Assembly: GCF_017562075.2 (NCBI RefSeq) | Contig: NC_054081.1 | Coordinates: forward strand, 11,658,528-11,722,527 | Length of the DNA stretch: 64,000 nt | Direction: 5' to 3' | From: Anopheles merus | Taxonomy: Eukaryota; Arthropoda; Insecta; Diptera; Culicidae | Shown here: in pieces, positions 47,394-58,219 of the stretch | Layout of the letters: every line of letters starts with the position of its first letter | Position numbering within the stretch: position 1 is the stretch's first letter | The notes under the pieces: model-generated | Databases searched by the model: none | Told to the model about the DNA's origin: nothing | Seen by the model: the letters and a program-made list of their open reading frames with translations, nothing else | Made by a program: the position numbers and the translations under genes

Positions 47394-49611
47394 CGCAAAA
47401 ACCTCAAACGATTCTTCCGGGGCTTCGGGCCCTGCAAGAATGTACCGATTGCGCACGGCCGGAGGAAGAATCGCCACAGCGGTGATTTATCGATTGGGTC
47501 CCGTTTGGCGGTCGGGACACCGCCGGGTGACAATTACAAGACATCACCGATATCTACCGGGTCCACACACGCCGCAAAAGCGGACAGGAACACACACACA
47601 CAGACTGCCTGTGCCGTCTGACTGTTTCGAGCAGTTTTGCCAATGATTTATGGTTTGGTTCCGTTGGTATAACGCTCGCACGGTACGGGTCCACGCAGGT
47701 ATTGCCGGATTGGCGCGTTCAACAAAAGCGAACCGAAGAAAACTGAAAAAAAGCAGCAAACGAACAAAGCTCCAAAGGATGTGTCGAGGCGTACGCACGG
47801 AAGAGTAGCGAGCACAATAAGCATGAATCGGTCACTTTTCGAGCCTCAAAGAAAGGAAAGGAATGAAAGAAAAACATCATCGAAACGGACTCATTGACGG
47901 TAAGATTAAAATTATGCTCGGCCTCTGGGTCTGCGGGACCAACAGGGAACGACGAGCCGTAGATCGACATGCCCCGGTACATGTCCGGTGCAACATTGCG
48001 GCTCCCTGTGCCAGTGGTCGGCACGGTTGTGCTGCCTTCGTCCTTCGGCTTTAATATTGCTACTCCATTCGTATGCATTTCAACAACCGTACAGAATTTC
48101 CCTCAATTTCACCGAAACCGAACTTACCAGAGCTCGTGTCAAAGACACACAAAGGTAGGGGCTGCCTGCCCCTGGCCACGCTAGAACCACTTCTCCGCTA
48201 TGCCACGCGCGTCCCGAAGGGCTGGACAAAAAGTTGAGAGTCATGCCTTTAACTGACTTCCCACCATTTCCCACCCCTATACCCTATTCCCCTCGGTGCC
48301 CAAGCCGCATAACCCTCCGTCCCCTACTCCCGGACGGGTCACCCTTTTCACGCCCATTCTACCGCAGTTTCAGGCTGCCTTTTTAGAAAGATACCGTGCG
48401 CCGTGTATGTGATTATTAATTTACGACACAGTTTTGCTTTCATCTTTTACAACTTTACGGATTTGTAGTTCTGTTATTTGGTTGCGCTCTGCCCCCGCGC
48501 CCCTGGCCCGCCCGACAACTGTTTTACCTTCGCGCGCATGATGGATGAGGTTTTGTGTGCGCTTAGGTCTGTTGTTTCGTTGCTGTTAAACTTTTATTGG
48601 TCTCGGTACTTCCTCGCCGGGTACGGAAGCGGCCAAGGAGCGCATTTTTATTGTCCTGCTTTCCATGTTCTTTGTGCGTGTGTGTGTGTGTGTTTTTGTA
48701 TGTGTGTGCAGATGTCTATTTGTGTCGATTTGTCGTGCGGCGTTATGTAATGCGAATCCGATGCACTGCCGCCAATCGACTCCGACCCTTTCGCCCGTGT
48801 GCGCGTTGTTTGCAGTGCACTTCTCTGTTGTGTCCTCTGGGAGGTTTTTTTTCCTGTTGTTTGTTTTGTTTTCCTCCGACTCTGACGAGTCCCTCGGTCT
48901 GGGAAGGCAAGTGATCTATCAGCTGGCGTGATCGATCTCCCCTCGCCGGTCCCGCGGTGGAAGGGGAATGGCAGGATCGTTTTCAATTTTTCCCGCACTT
49001 ATGCGAAAAACCGATCAATAGCGAAGGGGCATAAACCGCACGCGGGTTCGGTTGTTTGCAGATCCTTAAGAGATCTTCTTTTGCTCTTCCGTTTGTGCTG
49101 CTGTGTTGTCGGGGAGATGACTTTTCTGTGGGCTATTAGGGCTGTTAGAATGAAGCACCGGAGCGCATTGGTGAATGGTGGGCCCTTTGTGCGGCGCAGC
49201 TGATGTGTGCAGGGTAGGCGATTCCGGTAGGTGCGAGGTAGGTGCGAGATGATGAATAACATATTGCGTTGCCATTCTACCTGGGGCCCCAGACAGGGAG
49301 GGTGCGTGGTCTGCAGAGCTGATCGAACTGACACATTGTCACCGTTGGACAACTTTGTGTGATCCGCGCTTGCTTTCCTTTCGGGAATATCTCTCCAATG
49401 AGCTCCAGCGACACACCAGGAGCAATTACAGTAGATCCATTCTTTATAGTCATGTCGAAAATTCTTCCCGCTTCTACAATAAAACAAAATATTAGCAAAA
49501 CACAATATAGACGTATTTGAAGAGCAGTTTTTTTACAGCATACAACACTTTCTTGTGATACATAAATTGTTAACCAAGACTTTGGGACATCAGTACTCAG
49601 TTTCAATCAGT

Positions 49612-49800
49612 TTCATTAAATCTCGGGTAATCCCCAAGGTAGTGTACTTAGCCCTTTACTGTTAAGACTTGTATTACAACGATGTTTGTGACGTATTGCT
49701 TCCTATTGGTCTTCTTCTGTATAGGAATGATATCATTTTTTAAATCTGTTTCTATGTCTACTGATCATAATACACTTCATCGTTACCTGAATTTATCCTG
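49612..49800 (+). mobile_element. LINE RT fragment with GxPQGS motif
   Basis: Translation gives SGNPQGSVLSPLLL, the conserved RT motif (SGVPQGSVLGPLLF). It is followed in another frame by YYNDVCDVLPIGLLLY and NDIIFF, where YADDI is expected. It is degenerate and jockey-like. Confidence 0.75.
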
Positions 49801-50384
49801 TGTCCATCTGTCATAGACATTGTACTAGGGTCGTTTTTCGATCCATGTTTCGTCTAATACAAGCGTCGCCTAACGAAAAGCAATTCCAACTGTTTGGTTT
49901 AACACATTTAAGTGTGATTCGAGCTTATTTTAATGACGAGCTACTAGTTTTGTGTATCGATACTCCCATTTTGCGCCCCTCTATTTATTTGCATGCATCT
50001 TCCCACTGTCTCTGTAGTTTACGAAAAGAGGATATTTGTTTATTTGCATTGATTATGTGATTGGCCATCATTGCGGCCTTATCACTGATCTTATAAACTA
50101 TCTTTGATGTCTACGGTGGCAATAAATAACACAAAGCATCACGGTACATTGTAACACGAGCACAAAATAAATAACAAATTGTTTCACAGCAAGACATACA
50201 GGGCAACATTCGGAATTTCAGTCAAAAGAGTGTGCATTGAGTCTGATAGCCATCGCAGTCATAGGTTCATTATCGGTATATGCACGACTAGTTTGGTCAA
50301 CTCTTTAAAGCCTAAAGCTTTTCAAAGTACGAGCAGGTACGTTGATATTAACTCTAGCTAAAGGCACCGGTTAATCTATCTCTC

Positions 50385-50690
50385 CTAGGATGATTTTGCT
50401 CATAATAGTGATTTGCGATGTTTAGCGTCGAGTAGCGGGAGAGGCGAGTCCAAAGATTAAACACTAAGTGTGATAACTGGGTTTCCCTGCCCCGTTACTA
50501 AACGGGCGAATTTCGTCTGCACTGACTCGTTCTTATTCGACCATAACAAGCACGATGGGCACCAAACTACTGAGGAATATTCTAGGATGAATCTAACTAG
50601 CGATTTGTAGAATGCGACAAGAATCGGTCGGAGTATTCTCTCGACTGTCTGCGTATAAATCCTAGGATTTTGTTCGCTCTATCAATAATT
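50385..50690 (-). mobile_element. LINE RT C-terminal fragment, opposite strand
   Basis: The minus strand reads IDRANKILGFIRRQSRE, then shifted by one KSLVRFILEYSSVVWCPSCL and NESVQTKFARLVTG. This is the same post-RT block as at 31.3 kb but clearly a different element and orientation. Confidence 0.75.
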
Positions 50691-51030
50691 TTAAATCAAT
50701 AATAATTAATTATGTTGCACATGATGTCAAGATGGGTTGTCAAGAAAAGATGTCATCCTCATTTAGCTGTTGAAGTGCGACTAACATTATATGGTCGTAA
50801 TATCCCTTTCATATCCTGTTTCAAATGGTTTAAATTCTTTAAACCATGGCTGTCCCTTTTGGTTTCTAATAATTTGTCAGCTATCTTAAGCACTTTCTGA
50901 TTTCTTAAGTTTCCTTACTGTCATCATACAGTTTTCATTTTGTTTGTTTAGTTCTATTTTCGGATTTTCCTATTCCTATGTCATTATTATTGTAGCTTAT
51001 ATTGAAGATCTATAGTTAAGCCTGGTGGCG

Positions 51031-51221
51031 GTCCCGTGGTACAGTCGTCAACTCGAACGATTCAACAAGATGCCCGTCATGGGGTCATAGGTTCAACCCT
51101 ACAATCAATTGTTCCCCCGTAGCAAGAACTGATAATCCGGCTGCGTGAAAATGAATTAAGTCTCGAAAGATTGTTGTATAGGCCGGCCTGTCCTCGTAGG
51201 ACATTACGCAAATAGAAGAAG
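51031..51221 (+). mobile_element. SINE200-like SINE with AGAAGAAG end
   Basis: Starts GTCCCGTGGTACAGTCGTCA, with GATGCCCGTCATGGGGTCAT and GGTTCAACCC (B box). It continues TAATCCGGCTGCGTGAAAAT and ends GGACATTACGCAAATAGAAG. About 190 bp, near full length. Confidence 0.75.
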
Positions 51222-52859
51222 TTAAGCCTTGAATGCTGACTTTTGAATTCATTCAACTCACCAATAAGAAATAAAACGAAGAGAGGATACTAGTCGAAAC
51301 AGAAAAAACTTCCAGCACTGGCAAAAGGATGTAACATTTCTTCACCGACCATTCCTTTTATTTCTTCGATTTGTCCGCACAGCTCCTTCCTGATTACGCC
51401 TGTTGCTAGTTAATTAAATGCAATTACGTGCATTATTGCAGCAGCGGTCGCCTGTGCTGTCTCACCAGAAACCCCTTTCCGCAAGTGTTGTGCGGCGCTT
51501 CCGATTGTGGCCGCCAAACAATGGCCAGGACGCTAACTGATACGCCCGATCGGTACGTGTCGCTTGTGGCCCAAACCCCGGGGGAGACAGTTGGTCAACC
51601 AGCGTGCGAGAAGGCGGCAGTGGAGTACCACGCACTGGTACCGTCTTTTAAACAGCAAAACAAAAACGATTATGAGCGACTTTCTTCTGTCATCTGCTAT
51701 CATCGAAGCAGGCGGGCAGGGAACAAATGGTTTGGCCGTATAATGGTTAAAGTCCTGCCTGGGGAGGTGAAAACGGTTTTCAATTTCGCTTTTTGTGGCC
51801 CCGGTTTTCGTTCCTTTTGGGGGCTTCCTGTGTAGTGGTTGCTGAAAAAAAAAAAAACACTCACTCATCCTTTGTATGGGTTACAGGAACTGTTCGACCA
51901 TATGCCGCTGGCCCCGGACGGAGGTCGTTGGACGGCATCCATCTGCGGAGGGGGAGTTTTCTTTTATTTTTAACAGAAATTACATTATTTGTCTTTGGTG
52001 GTAAGGTGGTTTTAATGAAATGATTGGTTTGCACCGGCCCAAGTAGGAGCAACGGATGACTTAAGCCCTTTTGTACTGCTACCGGCCCTAACCGCACGCT
52101 TGTTGTGGTTGACATACGGCCAGACAAGACAAGTGTGACGGTGGGACAGCGAAGCTTTCTGTTTGTAATATTCTACAGCCTGTGGAGTGGTGTTTCCCGA
52201 TTGAAACAGCATGGTTGGGTAATATCTTTATTGCATTAAACTGAAGTTTCTTCAAATTAGCACGTTTTAGAAGAAAAAATCGCTTCATCAACTTAATTCA
52301 TCAATCATTAATAATTCACGAATCATAGCAATCGTTGCTAGAATTTGTACAGTATTTTTCGATGCATAGCAAAACCGTTGCGATTTGCACATCTTCATTG
52401 GTCAAAATGGCTTGTCTCTCTTTGATCAGTCTGTACAATGGAAATGCGGAAATGCTGGAATGCGGCACATTGTGTAATCAGGCCTTTGCAAAAAGATGTC
52501 AGGTGGATACCATGCACCATGTACTAGATATTAAAGATGTCACATTGGGTTTTCATGCACTACGAACATTTCATGCGAGAACTGATTGATAGATATAGTG
52601 TTTTTATTTATCAGAAAAACTGGTTGACTCTGTTAAAAATTACCGTGATTTCTTTTCATCGTTAACCGTTGAAAATTCCTTTTTATTTTAACTACAAGCT
52701 GACAGGTGCTACACGATAACGCTTGTTTGTTTAACATGCGTTAGTAGTGCAACATAGATCTCAGTGACCTTAATCTATATAGATTTTTTAAAGGCAGCAA
52801 AACTGTACTAGAGTAACCACCACCTCCGATGGTTAAAACTATGAAACCACCTTCGATTT

Positions 52860-53060
52860 GGACAGTCAGGATAGGACGTTACGCTTCCTGAAAACCTCAT
52901 CTACAACTTCTTATTTCATGAGCTTGGAAATGTCCTCCTACCCAAGGTAAGGTCTCTAATCTCCAACGTTTCCAGTAAGGAAAAGCCCTACCTGGTTTCT
53001 ATTATCGCCTTGGTCGATCAAAAGCCGGGATTCACCGGGGTTGAAAAGGATAGCTATTCT
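52860..53060 (+). mobile_element. LTR fragment, same family as 30529-31184
   Basis: GGACAGTCAGGATAGGAC, CTCCTACCCAAGGTAAGGTC and CTCCAACGTTTCCAGTAAGG recur in order with the LTR at 30.93-31.08 kb. TTTCTATTATCGCCTTGG and CGATCAA follow at matching spacing. Neither LTR end nor a primer site is present here, so it is truncated. Confidence 0.75.
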
Positions 53061-53109
53061 TCAGGACGAATAATTTGTTTAAAGAATAAGATGAATTAAT
53101 TTGCTATTG

Positions 53110-53345
53110 GTAATTGGTATTTATTTGTTATGCTCAATGTTAACCGATCGTGATGTTGATTTCCCAACTTTTGCACATTTTGTGGAAAACTACAGGGGTA
53201 CTCGTTATGATGCGTTCCACTATACTCGTTTACTATTAAACAATAACACTCCCTGGCACGATGCTCCTTATCACACACGGTGCTTGAATTTAGACCTGAA
53301 AAAATCGAAGAGTTGCCTAAAGTGTACAGGCGGCAAAAAATATTA
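53110..53345 (+). mobile_element. Possible LINE 3'-terminal coding fragment
   Basis: Frame LLCSMLTDRDVDFPTFAHFV followed by ENYRGTRYDAFHYTRLLLNN and PYHTRCLNLDL resembles the C-terminus of jockey-type ORF2. There the pattern is ..F..DLL.G.ID.P.L...., R......F........Y....P..R....FN. It follows the LTR fragment directly. Similarity is weak. Confidence 0.5.
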
Positions 53346-53439
53346 AACATTATTGACTCCTTAGATCTATTGGCTAGACTTCATATTAATTTGCCAGCAC
53401 TACTAAAACATTACGAAATCAGAAATTATTAAGTGTCGA

Positions 53440-55351
53440 CTTAAAAATGCAACTGGATAGTTTTAATGAACCTTGGTTATCCATAACTCGTTTCAATAAG
53501 ATTTCGATTCTCCAATGATTAGATTTTAATCTCTCTGTCCCTTTCAAAATCGCCTATTAGTTATTTTAAATGTCCTAACGCCATGATAAGCTCATGATAG
53601 GTCCTTAGTTTTTTAAAAAGTGTTAGATAGTTGCTTAGGCCCCTTCCAGTACTTTGATATTGCTTTAAAATTGGAAATCACTTTCCTTAATACATCATTA
53701 GATACCTGGTTATTCTTGTTAATCTAGAACTCTGAATTCCAGTATAAAGGTGTTAAAATCCAGCCACCCAACGGCAGTGCAACAGCTACCCCGCCTCGGT
53801 TCGTTTTTCCAGCGTCGGTGCGTAAATCGTAAATCAATAGCTCACACGGCGATCAAAACCCTTGCCACCCTTTTTCTTCCACACAAACACGCACATACGG
53901 CTACCGAGGTGGTTTGTGATTTACGACACAACCCGTCCCCGTAGTCGATCGCAGCTTCCCTGAATTCCGGTGGCACCGTTTGGGAGAAAGCAGCCGCCGA
54001 GATTTGCCTAATGAGCCGCCCGCAAACTGCCGTGCTGCCCCCGCTGGGTCTAAGGGGCAATAAATCTTCACCCGAACGAGACACCGAACGGGGTGTAAAA
54101 ATGTTTGTGTGTCCCCCTCCCTGGTTAGCCCGGCTATAAAATCGGGGGTGTCGGGGCCTGTGATAAGGCAGGCGCTTAAACCTGCGCTCGCTTCCATCAA
54201 ACCGGCGCTCGGTGAGTGTCGTGCCAAGATTTATGCTGACCGGGGCAATCAAATTGTTTTCTTCGAAACGAATAAAATCACACACACACATACCTGCACA
54301 CACGAATGGGCACGTTTGATTTACGGTCTGAGTGGAGTATCAGGTGGGGCGTAATTTTAACTGCGATCCACCCGCTCCTTCCATCGGCCGACCTTATTTA
54401 GCTCATTATTCAATTTTAATAATCAGCTCATCTGCCTGCTTCTCGTGCATGAAAAATGTATGCTCTTGTGTTTAGTTGCATTATTATTTTTTTTGTCTGT
54501 GCGGGTTCGTTTTTTCTTTTTGTTTGGTGTTGCTGGTTTTGCTGCCGGCTGATTGAAGTGAATTAATTAATATTGGAACGCTCTTACCCGTGCCGTGGGT
54601 GGCTTCCGCCCTGCGAAAGAAAGGCGTGCGGAAGGTTTCTTATCCACACACACACAATGTCCGCACCTCTGCTTCCCTGCCCGATCCGCCCAGCGGGCTG
54701 GTGAAATGGGAATGCATTATTTCCGAACGTATGCGTTTTTAATCGTCCCGGTGGTCTAGGCTTTAACTGCGCACGCGATTTGATGGGCACGCACAAACTA
54801 TGCATTTAATACAAAAAAAAAAGAGAGCAGCTCCACCGGGCTAATCTTGGCGAAAAGTGCGTGCAAATCGCATCGGGAGTCTAGCCCGCGTTTTCATTTA
54901 TATTTAAATTTGATTTGCTGCCTTTTTTAATACAAGCTTTGCATGCGATCGGGCGTTGGTGCACCGATTTCGTGCCCTTAATTTAGCGCCGCTGCGGCGC
55001 AAACAGAATCAAACGCTATCAGCGCGGCGAATAATTAGTCGGGCTGCGGGCTAGACCTAGAAACCGGCGCGGCGTTGCGATTGGCGGGAGGAATCCGATC
55101 CCAAAGAACAGTTGCTTTTTTTTTAATAAAATGCTGTCTTTGTTGTTGGTTGTGATGAAAGATGCGTCAAATTACTGTCGCTCATTATCGGAATGAGCAA
55201 ACCCGGTGACCGCGGTGTCTCGCAATAAGATGCCAGAAAGATCAAACGAATACATGAGCGAAATCCGTGTGACAGGATTTAGTTTACAAACGGTCCACCA
55301 TTTGCCACGTGCCGCAACGACCCGGACGGACGCTTCACTACATGCACACAT

Positions 55352-55409
<58 letters not shown>

Positions 55410-56520
55410 CTAGAATACAATATCATTTTAATGGCGACAGCAGCAAACGATCCGAATCGCTATTTGTCGCCTAGGACAACGGGCGCGCGCGTTTGTGTGG
55501 CTGTGAACCGAATTTGAATGCGCTCAATCACCTATTTTCTTTAAAAAGCAACCCAATTTCAACGCTACTGTTTAAATTAGTCGTCCTATTATTTATTGAC
55601 GCCGGTTTGACGCGTGTCAGCGACGCCTCACCCTTCCCAGGGGGGGCCGACCATTGTGTTTGTCGGTGTAACGGGGCAAGCTAGAAACATGCAATGGGAA
55701 CGATTAGGACTCGCCCTGGTGGGACGGGTATAAAAAAGAAGGGCTCCAGTCGTCAAATGTTGCTTTGCACTGTTTGCTTCGTGACTCGTGTGTGACACGT
55801 CACACAACAAAGAAACACAATGAATAATTTGTCCGTATTTGTGCGTGTGTGTGTGTACGCGGTTGAATGGAAAATTAAATTTGGGCTAAATCTCACTATT
55901 GATTAGAAAACGAAAACAAGCGCCACGGTTTCACGGCTAGCAGTGCCCGGAAGCGATCGGACACTAAAGGGCGCACACACACAAGAAAGGGTGATGCGAG
56001 CAGGAGATTAGCATCACTGTTGCTGTTTCGCACCGTGCTCGCATCTGTCATACTGCGTGCTAGCCGCCGCCGCTTCCGATGGTGTGGCCCGTGCAATTAA
56101 TTACAGGGTTTTTGCAGCTCACTTGCGCTCGCAAGTGCTCATTTGCCATCATATGGTGAAATTGTCGTCAATTAAACGTCAATATTGCGCGGGCACGGCA
56201 GCTCAATCAGCGCTGTCCGTTTACGTTTAATGATGCAGAATGTCAAATTCGTTTTTAACCAAATTAGCGCCTCCCAGCGGTGTATCAAAAGTTGGCAGCG
56301 AAATAACCGTCCATCACTAGCCGTATGAACAATCATCATCTCTGTATTAAAATTCTAGTAAAGGCTGATCAGCGTTACTTTCCAACGGTTGCTTGGATAC
56401 TTTTTGCTCAGTATGCAATGGCAATCGCTTTGGCTGTGGGAATTCTACACATTTACGACGTGTGAGGAAAGGTTTCCAGTGAGTGGTTCGAGAAACTGTC
56501 CAGGAGGACTCAAAGTCAGG
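53440..56520. other. Non-coding, contains long CA microsatellite
   Basis: GC-rich at 53.7-55.7 kb with CA repeats. AATTAATTA-type homeodomain-like motifs occur near 54.56 and 56.09 kb. No coding exon is supported. Confidence 0.35.
55358..55408 (+). repeat. (AC)25 microsatellite
   Basis: About 51 bases of uninterrupted AC, the longest CA-type run in the window. Confidence 0.95.
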
Positions 56521-56522
56521 AG

Positions 56523-57123
56523 CAGTGCTGCAAAATGTCACTGTCAATGTCATAAAAAAATCTGACTGAAACAAAATCTATGTCAGCGTCACGTACTCAA
56601 TTGTAATAATCAGAGGCAATACTCAAAAAGATTCTTGTGTCACTGGCATAGTCATGACAAATTTCGGCTGAAATAAAATCATGTCAGCATCACGAGCTTG
56701 AGTGTGTTGATCAGAGGTGAGACTCAAACAGTTTGTACGACCAACACATGCATTTTCTGTCGGCGATCATCATGATAGTCATGGAAGATATGCGGTGCCT
56801 GCAAGTGGTTCGAAGAAAAAAAAAGGCTCTTTTTGACCAGACAGACAATCAAAGCAGACATAATGCTGAGAAAGAATGCTTATTTTGTTGCTTGAGACCA
56901 AACGCCAAGTAAATTCCAAGAATGTCGTGATTATCACCGACACACAATGTGACCAAGTGAGTGACCAAAAGTTGGATGCTAAACAAAATGTCACCAAGCA
57001 TGTGATTGGCCAACTGTTTGAGTCTCACCCCTGATCAACACAACATGAGCTGATTCATTCAGTCATTACTTTCGTTTCAGTCATGAGTGTAGGGTACTGA
57101 AACAGTGGCATTTGGCAGCACTG
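56523..57123. mobile_element. 601-bp foldback element, CAGTGCTGC termini
   Basis: The left end CAGTGCTGCAAAATGTCACT(G) pairs with CAGTGGCATTTGGCAGCACT(G) at 57103-57123; 19 of 21 positions match after inversion. A second, inner inverted pair is GTGTTGATCAGAGGTGAGAC (56704 on) with GTCTCACCCCTGATCAACAC near 57021-57040. Termini beginning CAGTG suggest a hAT-type non-autonomous element. A third terminus of the same type is at 57634-57651. Confidence 0.65.
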
Positions 57124-57162
57124 TTCATAGTCATAAAAAATCATGATTATGCTTGCGCCGGT

Positions 57163-57467
57163 ATTACATGGTTTTCGCAAGTCAGTTTCAAATGTAACCA
57201 TTGTTATTCACTGCGTGCAACATGTTAATCCACATCGATCTGACATTTCATTTCCCTCATAATAATTTTTAATTTCTACAGCATGAATTTCAACATGACT
57301 CAAGCTGGATTGAGTTTGACAGTTCTTTGTTATGTGCTGAAAATCATGTGTTGAAACTGAAATTTCAATTTGAAACAAATAAACCATTTGACTGCTTGTT
57401 GAAAAACATCTTGGATGCGGTGAATAACAATGTTTACGTTCGAAACAGACTTGGAAAACCCTGTAAG
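57163..57467. mobile_element. 305-bp MITE with ~50-bp terminal inverted repeats
   Basis: The arm 57163-57214 (ATGGTTTTCGCAAGTCAGTT, then AACCATTGTTATTCACTGC) matches the reverse complement of 57417-57467 (ACAGGGTTTTCCAAGTCTGT, then AAACATTGTTATTCACCGC). About four of five positions agree. The loop is AT-rich and carries weaker inverted motifs. It probably inserted in or beside the foldback complex. Confidence 0.75.
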
Positions 57468-57633
57468 CTGAGCTTGTCAGTCAGTGTGTCGCGTTGGACT
57501 TGACCATTCGCATGTCACGTTCGGCATGTCATGACGCACTTTTATTGAGTATCAGCAATGAGCATCATTATACCATGGATATGTTAATTATTTCGTTGGT
57601 GATAATCGTTGGTGAGCATCTCGTGATGATCAT

Positions 57634-57651
57634 GACATTTTGCAACACTGG
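57634..57651. mobile_element. Extra terminus of the CAGTG foldback family
   Basis: GACATTTTGCAACACTGG is the inverted form of the left end at 56523 (CAGTGCTGCAAAATGTC). It suggests a second, partly deleted copy ending here. Confidence 0.5.
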
Positions 57652-57761
57652 CCAGATGATCTGTGTCATAATTTAGGTGTGCGCTACTGTCCCGATGTAT
57701 GAAAACATAGCGGCAATATTTCTACAAAAAAGTTATTGCTTCAAATTGCCTTCTTTAAGGG

Positions 57762-57916
57762 ATTACGGGTCATGCTGGCCTATACAGGCTTTAGAGACTT
57801 ATTAAGTACCACGCAGTCGGATTGTAAATGCTTGTTTAGAGCGACGATTCGTGCGAGGCTTGAACCTACAAAGCGCCTGTTGCTAAGTCGCCCGAATTGG
57901 CGTTAGTACCGCAGGA
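57762..57916 (-). mobile_element. SINE200-like SINE
   Basis: A minus-strand copy. GGCCTATACAGGCTTTAGAG, CACGCAGTCGGATTGTAAAT and GCGAGGCTTGAACCTAC (inverted B box) are present. It resembles the copy at 284-441, and both sit next to the GGTATGGGTTC satellite. Confidence 0.68.
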
Positions 57917-57954
57917 CCTGCCGATGAACAAACAAAACAAACAGGGAATCCACT

Positions 57955-58215
57955 GGACTGGATAGTTCCTGAAATGCATGTTACAAGATTTGAATGGGAT
58001 TAGGTTCAGTTACAGAACCTGTATGGGTTCAGATGAAGTTCTGGTATGGGTTCAGAATTAATTCCAGGACCGGTATGGTCTCCAGGGCCAGAGTAGGTTG
58101 ATGACTACTTCAAACACCTGTCTGGAATTGGAATCAGTTCCAGCAACAGTATGAATTCTGTAAAATTTCAGAATCCACAGGGTTTCGGAATCAGTCCTAG
58201 GAATGGTATGGGTTC
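57955..58215 (+). repeat. Degenerate satellite-like repeat GGTATGGGTTCAGAATT
   Basis: Irregular repeats of GGTATGGGTTC and TTCCAGGACCGGTATGG. The inverted counterpart is at 1-182. Confidence 0.6.
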
Positions 58216-58219
58216 TGAT

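Larger units (their letters stand above)
32150..49610. other. 17 kb GC-rich non-coding region with microsatellites
   Basis: No exon with recognisable homology on either strand. It contains GA, CT, CA and CAG microsatellites, many A- and T-runs, and scattered AATTAATTA motifs. The longest open frame (37072-38130, minus, 352 codons) is repetitive and probably chance. The region could be a long intron or regulatory intergenic DNA of a flanking gene. Confidence 0.4.
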
